Shown here: positions 4,832 to 6,124 of the stretch, one piece after another | Numbering within the stretch: position 1 is the first letter of the stretch | Layout of the letters: every line of letters starts with the position of its first letter | Origin: Candidatus Aenigmatarchaeota archaeon | Lineage (GTDB): Archaea > Aenigmatarchaeota > Aenigmatarchaeia > QMZP01 | NCBI GenBank assembly: GCA_020343575.1 | Contig: CP070801.1 | Span: 82,358-88,481 of the forward strand | DNA length: 6,124 nt | Direction: 5' to 3' | Notes under the pieces: model-generated | What the model was told of the DNA's origin: nothing | Databases searched by the model: none | What the model saw: the letters and a program-made list of their open reading frames with translations, nothing else | Translations under genes and position numbers: made by a program

Positions 4832-5582
4832 GGCCCTTGGCGAAAGTTGGTCGCTGAATGATTTCTCATATGTCATCAAATCAAGGATAATCCAGAAGTA
4901 CGATTGCATCATTCTGGTGACTGGTCCCGAAGGTTCTGGGAAAAGTGGTTTTGCTCAGTGGATGTCGCACCACATTGATTCGAAATTCAGGATTGAGAAG
5001 CATTGTGTGTTCTACGACATAGATCACTTTTGGAGACTTTGGAGAGAGGATTCACCCGGTCAGAACATAATCCTTGATGAAGCGGTTGCTCAGTTGTTCA
5101 ATAGGAAACACAGCCATACTGAATCGATCCAGCTTGTCGAGGAGATGATAGAGGGTCGGTTCAAACGGAAAATCATTTGGATGTGCATACCACGAAAGGA
5201 GGTTATCGATCCCTACCTACGGAAATTCCGAGCCAAATATTGGGTGTGGATTCCTGAGATAAGGGGAAAGGTCACAATTCGAGAGGCATTGTGGAGAGAA
5301 TTTGAGAACCCAAAGATCAAGGATGGTACATGGTGGGAGTGGAGAGGATTCAACGAGTATCCACCAGTTCCGAAGGGTTTTGAGGCAATCTACGATGAGC
5401 ACAAGAAGAAGGAGAAGAAAGCCTACGATATGAAAAGGATGACCTTTGGCTCGGAGATAAAGGTCTGCAAGAAATGTGGAACTCAAATCTTCTTCAAGAA
5501 GATAGGGAAGAATTGGATTCCCTACGAAGCTACCGATGGGAGAGAACACATACCCCTCTGTGGAAAATCCCCCGCTGTATAA
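4788..5582 (+). CDS. P-loop ATPase with C-terminal zinc ribbon
   Basis: A 264-residue protein. Walker A is GPEGSGKS (46-53) after a hydrophobic strand, and Walker B is NIILDEA (93-99) with the catalytic Glu at 98. Conserved basic residues follow (R106; R124 with FKRK), then a strand and IPRKEVIDPYLRKFR (134-148). This order matches P-loop ATPases found with membrane proteins in archaeal and bacterial viruses and plasmids, often loosely annotated as Zot-like or FtsK/HerA-like; it may power DNA packaging, virion assembly or DNA transfer. The C-terminus carries a zinc-binding set, Cys227, Cys230, His254 and Cys258, with an intervening GKNWIPYE, a ribbon seen in many phage-type proteins. No membrane helix. 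Start is ATG 4788 or ATG 4797; neither has a strong ribosome site, so coupling with the overlapping upstream gene is likely. It ends the operon. Confidence 0.85.
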   Translation: MRSMRSFEESPRQIEALGESWSLNDFSYVIKSRIIQKYDCIILVTGPEGSGKSGFAQWMSHHIDSKFRIEKHCVFYDIDHFWRLWREDSPGQNIILDEAVAQLFNRKHSHTESIQLVEEMIEGRFKRKIIWMCIPRKEVIDPYLRKFRAKYWVWIPEIRGKVTIREALWREFENPKIKDGTWWEWRGFNEYPPVPKGFEAIYDEHKKKEKKAYDMKRMTFGSEIKVCKKCGTQIFFKKIGKNWIPYEATDGREHIPLCGKSPAV

Positions 5583-5598
5583 TATTATTTATATTATA
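5578..5598. terminator. A/T-rich hairpin between convergent genes
   Basis: A perfect 8-base inverted repeat, TATAATAT and ATATTATA, has a five-base loop and includes the ATPase stop codon. It lies in the only gap (5583-5631) between the rightward operon and the opposing gene. The location suits a terminator for the rightward transcripts, perhaps for both directions. The stem is all A/T, so it is weak, and the sequence also resembles a TATA element. Confidence 0.35.
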
Positions 5599-5631
5599 TA
5601 TAGGAATGAAAATTGAATACAATTATGATAC

Positions 5632-6124
5632 TTAACTGACCCAAAGGAACACAGCAACTAACATGACGATGATCCCAAGTATCGTGATTATCAATGAACC
5701 GATCTCCCACCATCCTCTATCCTTCTCTTTCTTCTTGTACCAATGAGGGAATGAGAATATCGACATCACCAATCCCATAATGAAGAATGCCAATAAGTTA
5801 TCGACTGCAAAGTTAATGACCACATCCTCTGGTTGCTGGAAGTCGAAGCACAATATGTATTCCGCTGTGGTGAGCGAGTCTATTTCCTGGTCGAACACTA
5901 CGATCTGATGGGAGACTGAATCGTATATCCAGTTGTCCAAGATGCTTCCATCCCTTTCTATGATGATGGATTTTCTGTCGAGGGGTTTGGACTTGACAGG
6001 GGTTTGCGTCTGGAAAACGAAGATGATAGCTCCGTCGAAGTCCTTGTTTTGAGAGGTTATCCTCTTGGTGACTTGCCAGGGTGCATAGGAGTAAGGCGAA
6101 TCCGCTTGGATGTCGTTATCGTAG
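5632..6124 (-). CDS. Membrane-anchored ectodomain protein, C-terminal part
   Basis: The frame is open from the right edge to a TAA at 5634-5632, giving 163 visible residues, so the true start lies outside the window; a TTG at 5940 is internal and not the start. Residues 1-104 are beta-rich and polar (for example DGAIIFVFQTQTPV, KSIIIERDG). Two membrane helices follow at about 105-126 and 141-162, separated by a strongly basic loop (YKKKEKDRG), and the protein ends right after the second helix. The positive-inside rule puts the beta-rich part outside. This mirrors the 274-residue protein, which has its two helices at the N-terminus instead. It faces the ATPase operon and ends 49 bases from it. 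A surface or virion-envelope protein is the likely role; the family is not recognised. Confidence 0.75.
   Translation of the reverse strand, partial: YDNDIQADSPYSYAPWQVTKRITSQNKDFDGAIIFVFQTQTPVKSKPLDRKSIIIERDGSILDNWIYDSVSHQIVVFDQEIDSLTTAEYILCFDFQQPEDVVINFAVDNLLAFFIMGLVMSIFSFPHWYKKKEKDRGWWEIGSLIITILGIIVMLVAVFLWVS

Noticed and set aside
1846..5549. Minus-strand reading frames antisense to the rightward operon, for example 2696-3019, 3329-3559 and 5217-5549
   Set aside because: They lie opposite genes with clear motifs or topology, have no convincing ribosome sites and encode low-complexity Ser/Pro/Leu-rich products.
5605..5634. A nine-codon ATG reading frame after the ATPase
   Set aside because: Too short, no ribosome site, and it lies in the A/T-rich intergenic gap.
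5632..5940. A complete 102-residue gene starting at TTG 5940
   Set aside because: The same frame stays open to the window edge with protein-like sequence, so this is a C-terminal part of a longer gene.
1..6124. tRNA, rRNA, CRISPR array, insertion sequence or attachment site
   Set aside because: I looked for T-loop-like sequences, regularly spaced repeats, transposase motifs and terminal inverted repeats and saw none.

Overview
The window most likely comes from an archaeon or an archaeal virus, provirus or plasmid. The signs are TATA-box-like elements (TATTTTATAC and TATTTTTATAC) at the only large divergent intergenic gap, Shine-Dalgarno sites of the AGGAGGTGAT type, arginine encoded mostly by AGA/AGG, and tightly overlapping genes. 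There are no rRNA or tRNA genes, CRISPR arrays, transposases or general housekeeping genes, which fits an accessory element better than core chromosome. I cannot name the host lineage from the sequence.

Layout. A divergent promoter region (about 1688-1869) splits two gene clusters. Leftward, on the minus strand, is a run of membrane proteins: a 274-residue surface protein with two N-terminal membrane helices and a beta-rich ectodomain (863-1687), then hydrophobic proteins of 86, 70 and 60 residues, a probable 40-residue one with a TTG start, and a gene leaving the window at position 1. Rightward is a compact five-gene operon (1870-5582): a small basic, possibly ribbon-helix-helix regulator; a secreted, membrane-anchored protein with an Ig-like outer part and a long inner tail; a protein with an N-terminal membrane hairpin and a large soluble part; a 175-residue basic protein that seems to use a CTG start; and a P-loop ATPase ending in a zinc ribbon. 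Facing this operon is the 3' part of another membrane-anchored ectodomain protein (5632 to the right edge).

How the genes may work together. Of the ten genes for which a complete coding region is proposed, seven encode proteins with predicted membrane segments; the partial gene at each edge does too. One gene encodes an ATPase of the kind found with membrane proteins in archaeal and bacterial mobile elements. Two-helix proteins of 60-90 residues, a spike-like ectodomain and a P-loop ATPase are what one would expect of virion genes of a spindle-shaped or pleomorphic, membrane-containing archaeal virus. A membrane-spanning DNA-transfer or surface machine would look similar, and no gene here is diagnostic. 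The viral reading is inference. The gene architecture, overlaps, hairpins and repeats are read directly from the sequence.
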